NCBI GenBank assembly: GCA_014529385.2
Contig: CM043942.1
Location: 111,882,141 to 111,942,140, forward strand
Reading direction: 5' to 3'
DNA: 60,000 nucleotides
Origin: Adiantum capillus-veneris
Taxonomy: Eukaryota > Streptophyta > Polypodiopsida > Polypodiales > Pteridaceae
Part shown: positions 58,321 to 60,000 of the stretch, piece by piece
Layout of the letters: the number at the start of each line of letters is the position of its first letter
Position numbering within the stretch: position 1 is the first letter of the stretch
Notes under the pieces: model-generated
Database searches by the model: none
The model's input: only the letters and a program-made list of their open reading frames with translations
What the model was told of the DNA's origin: nothing
Translations under genes and position numbers: made by a program

Positions 58321-58615
58321 TTAAGATCCTTTCAAACGACACAAAACATTTGAACCCAAAAAAGAGGCACTACTATACGCTACACACCAAAAAACATGTA
58401 TAAGTTTTCCAAAACATGACTTCAGATTTAGAGCCTTTTCTAACGACACAAAAAATGCAAAAAGAAAGAGACATTACTAAAGGGTGCACACCAAATAGCA
58501 TGTATAAGCTTGAAACAACTTGACTTCAGAATTTGAGCCTTCTCTAACAACACAAAAAAAGAGACATTACTCATACGATACACACCCAAAAATGTGTTTA
58601 AGTTTTTAAATTCCT
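58321..58615. repeat. Three-unit tandem repeat, about 105-bp period
   Basis: Units at 58321-58427, 58428-58531 and 58532-about 58615 share a GAGCCTTTTCTAACGACAC-type start, an AAAGAGACATTACT block, a TACACACCAAAAAACATGT block and the end GACTTCAGA. The third is shortened. Confidence 0.88.
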
Positions 58616-60000
58616 AATTTTAAGCTCGTACATTTGGGAGATGTGAACCACAAACCATACATCTATAACTATAAGAGATTCAAAAAAGTCGCAATTCCCT
58701 AGATAATACATAAGAGATGACTCCCTCAATGCATAGCTTTAAACAACTTCAAGGTTTAGCTTCACTACACCACAGGTTTTATCTTACGGGTTTTTCGTGA
58801 TACAAATTCAAGGCTTATGGGAGTTAGTTCCAGATGTTGAATGACCATGGTGGATCTTTTGGTTGAAGTCCAAGTATGTGCACGTAGACATAGTACATGT
58901 GCTTACATGCTAAAAAGGCTTCATGTGTGGATTCTCTCTTTTGAAAATCGCGGCATGTGCACCTAGGCTCCGGCTTTATGTGGACATCATAACAACTCTC
59001 TGTTAAGACTCAAAAAACTATGTGTTTTTCAACTTTCAGTTTCTCTTCCAAGAACGTTGCAACCATACCTAGATCTAATTGCAATCTCTTTTGCGCATCT
59101 CTGGAAATACCTTGGCATCAAGAAGCGCAAAATGTCCTTTCACATAAGCAGCTTCTAGCAAATAAAATCTACTTTCAAACATTAGAACTAGCTTCTGTCC
59201 ACATCATGGCCCAAAAATTGTAATGCATCTCCCCATGGTCTAATAGTGTGGCAAGCAAAATTTTAGAAATATTGATACAAACGACAAGAAAGCAGCGGTA
59301 GTGTGCAGATTTCTATAATGGGTTAATCAAAGTTTTAAATTTCTTCCAAATCGTTTTAATTGAAATTCTAGTATAACTACAAGCCGCCTCAGGAGGTTTC
59401 CACGTTTATGTACCCATATTCGCCAATCATCCCTTTATTTAATATATTATGAATGAGTGATTTACACTATATATAAAAGTGATTTACACTATATATATAA
59501 AACCTTTGCAGTGCTATGATGTATTGCTAAGTAACATGGATGTAGATGAGAAAGTAGAGGATGATATGGATGAGTATGAAGATGGCTCAGATCATGTTGA
59601 TTGTGAACAAATTATTGATGGGAATCTACATCTATGCTTGCACATGGGATGCATGAGGAGATAACTCCTACAATTTTGATGAAGATTGATATTTTGAAGA
59701 GTGATTTTCTCGAGGATGCTATGGATGAAGATCTACAGGATAAAAGATCTTTTTCATGATCAAGCTAAAACACCAACATATACAAGTCCAAAGAGTCCCA
59801 AGGTCTTTCAAAATGGCTCTGAAGCTAGAGGGGGTGATAATTCCAAATCATCCTTGATATTGCAAAAAGTGCACAGTGTTTTTTATATCCTTAGAGAAAG
59901 TGCCAAATGTGGCTGGATTTGGTTGCTATTCTTATTGATGCTAATGTCAGTGATGTCCTAGCTGCCAAAATTCTTTAATGCTTGCTGGTAACAAGCTTAA
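58616..60000. other. No gene recognised
   Basis: AT-rich. A plus-strand frame at 59479-59664 encodes an acidic segment (DVDEKVEDDMDEYEDGSDHV). It is followed, in other frames, by an unassigned stretch to 59961. It could be the start of a broken element gene continuing beyond the window, but no domain is visible. Confidence 0.45.

Overview
The window is repeat-rich plant nuclear DNA. Everything I can identify comes from plant-type mobile elements: Ty1/copia and Ty3/gypsy polyproteins, an LTR element with an initiator-tRNA-Met type primer site, and CACTA (En/Spm) DNA transposons carrying a TNP2-like transposase plus a Transposase_24-like partner. Introns in these genes are short (74-101 bp) and GT-AG. 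I see no convincing host gene, tRNA, rRNA or CRISPR array. Very long (CT/GA)n, (CA/GT)n, (AT)n and poly-C/G tracts are scattered throughout. I cannot name the species; any land plant with a large repeat-rich genome would fit.

Layout. 1-5298: tail of a copia element with its polypurine tract and LTR start, then a decayed gypsy pol and noncoding sequence. 5299-11028: a complete-ended minus-strand LTR element (172-bp LTRs, 5-bp target duplication, primer site, polypurine tract) that codes only for a small gag-like protein. 11034-22206: eroded retroelement debris, namely a gypsy integrase scrap, several copies of a GGAGAGGGGGAATGGGG-type leader repeat, two broken gag regions, two orphan CACTA termini and a 226-bp tandem duplication. 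22207-23326 and 49980-about 50930: two halves of a second copy of the 5.3-11.0 kb element, split by insertions.

The centrepiece is a nested CACTA complex at 23327-44812. An outer 21.5-kb element (ends CACTACAACA, target duplication AAT) holds two closely related elements of another family (ends CACTACAAGAGG) at 25900-33127 and 35781-43505, all with genes on the minus strand. Element 1 sits inside the coding region of the outer transposase. Element 2 has an open six-exon transposase gene (1104 codons) and an open three-exon Transposase_24-like gene, so it is the candidate autonomous copy. Element 1 carries several inactivating changes. Element 2 also carries a fragment of a heavy-metal-associated (HMA) domain gene, which looks like host gene capture and is absent from element 1.

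44842-49979 is a probable further insertion of unknown type, bounded by a 10-bp repeat. 51.4-53.0 kb holds a three-copy repeat, two units of which form a long palindrome. 53.1-53.4 kb holds two copies of a tRNA-derived SINE-like sequence that also occurs in the 5' region of both inner CACTA elements. 53.5-60.0 kb has microsatellites, tandem repeats and otherwise nothing I can assign.

All homology statements were made by eye. Exon models rest on splice-site reading and on comparison among the three CACTA copies.
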